Below are positions 5,254 to 5,586 of a stretch of 5,586 nt of DNA, piece after piece. The stretch spans positions 1 through 5,586 of the forward strand of contig JAEXXS010000349.1 in assembly GCA_023451915.1 (NCBI GenBank), given 5' to 3'. Each line of letters starts with the position of its first letter. Within the stretch, counting starts at the first letter, position 1. This stretch comes from Pseudomonadota bacterium. Its GTDB lineage: Bacteria; Pseudomonadota; Alphaproteobacteria; Rhizobiales; Rhizobiaceae. Under the pieces are notes generated by a model. It was not told where the DNA came from, ran no database searches, and saw only the letters and a program-made list of their open reading frames with translations. The position numbers and the translations under genes were made by a program.

Positions 5254-5586
5254 TTAGGCCACAGCCTTGCCGTAAGTGCGCACAACATTGCGGACGGCTT
5301 CCACCATTAGAGCATGCGGCGTTGCTTCGACCTTGCCCGAGGCGACAGCCGGATAAAGCGTGCCGAGATACTGGCTGATCAGCGTTTCGGGTATCTTGCG
5401 ACATTCAAGGCGCTTCAAAAGCGCATCGACGGCAGCGGTCGCGACCGGATGCGGCCAGTAATAGCGGATGCGGTCGCTATAGGAAAAATGACGTTGCAGA
5501 CGCAGTTCTTCGGCATCGCCGTGGTAATATTTATCCCAGTTCTTGGGCTCGGCCAGAAGCAGTGCTTCCATCTTGCCGCGCAGGGT
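5254..5586 (-). CDS. Tagatose-bisphosphate aldolase non-catalytic subunit, GatZ/KbaZ family (5' end outside window)
   Basis: C-terminal 110 residues of a gene read on the minus strand; stop TAA is the complement of 5254-5256 and the frame stays open to the window edge, so the ATG at 5571 is internal. Typical GatZ/KbaZ proteins are about 420-430 residues. Seen: EPKNWDKYYHG near visible residues 13-23, the SYSDRIRYYWP signature at 35-45, and the helical tail with ISQYLGTLYPAV and a PHALMVEAVRNVV segment, all in the family's usual order. In enterobacteria this protein is needed for activity and stability of the class II aldolase GatY/KbaY in galactitol or N-acetylgalactosamine breakdown. In Rhizobiales the homologues often sit in sugar or sugar-alcohol clusters, so the exact pathway is open. 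It converges on otsA with a shared terminator between them. Older annotations call it tagatose-6-phosphate kinase. Confidence 0.9.
   Translation of the reverse strand, partial: TLRGKMEALLLAEPKNWDKYYHGDAEELRLQRHFSYSDRIRYYWPHPVATAAVDALLKRLECRKIPETLISQYLGTLYPAVASGKVEATPHALMVEAVRNVVRTYGKAVA

Noticed and set aside
4338..5288. 316-codon open frame on the minus strand covering most of otsA and running through the terminator
   Set aside because: It is antisense to strongly conserved OtsA motifs, crosses the hairpin at 5217-5241, overlaps the gatZ-like gene in another frame, and has no family features.

Overview
The window looks like chromosomal DNA of an alphaproteobacterium of the order Rhizobiales, most likely the Brucella/Ochrobactrum group. 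The main reason is a 104-bp palindromic intergenic element at 3706-3809 that matches, from memory, the Bru-RS type repeats of those genomes. GC-rich codon use and an EcfG/RpoE2-like promoter motif agree with this. The genus is an inference; no database was searched.

Layout. 1-909 (+) is the 3' part of an ABC transporter ATPase gene whose Walker A region lies before the window. It overlaps by ATGA a first permease gene (906-2081), which overlaps by ATGA a second permease gene (2078-2863). Together these are the ATPase and the two membrane subunits of an importer of the polyamine/opine/phosphonate (PotABCD-like) type. No substrate-binding protein gene is visible; it would be expected outside the window. 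The first permease has an insert of about 140 residues between its first two membrane helices.

A 74-bp gap (2864-2937) holds a cluster of regulatory-looking sequence: an 8-bp tandem repeat, two inverted repeats, and a GGAAC-N16-GGTT motif that resembles the general-stress (EcfG) promoter. It precedes otsB (2938-3708, trehalose-6-phosphate phosphatase) and otsA (3831-5210, trehalose-6-phosphate synthase). These two enzymes make trehalose from UDP-glucose and glucose-6-phosphate, a compatible solute used in osmotic, desiccation and heat stress. The repeat element sits exactly between otsB and otsA, and its first three bases are the otsB stop codon. Removing it on a TA-duplication model restores a TAA stop at the same codon and leaves 20 bp between the genes.

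After otsA a 9-bp-stem hairpin (5217-5241) separates it from a convergent gene (5254-5586, minus strand, incomplete). That gene encodes the C-terminus of a GatZ/KbaZ-type tagatose-bisphosphate aldolase subunit. The genes themselves are ordinary and of known families; I see no new multi-gene system. The points most worth checking are the otsB promoter region, with a possibly leaderless start, and the neutral insertion of the repeat at the otsB stop codon.
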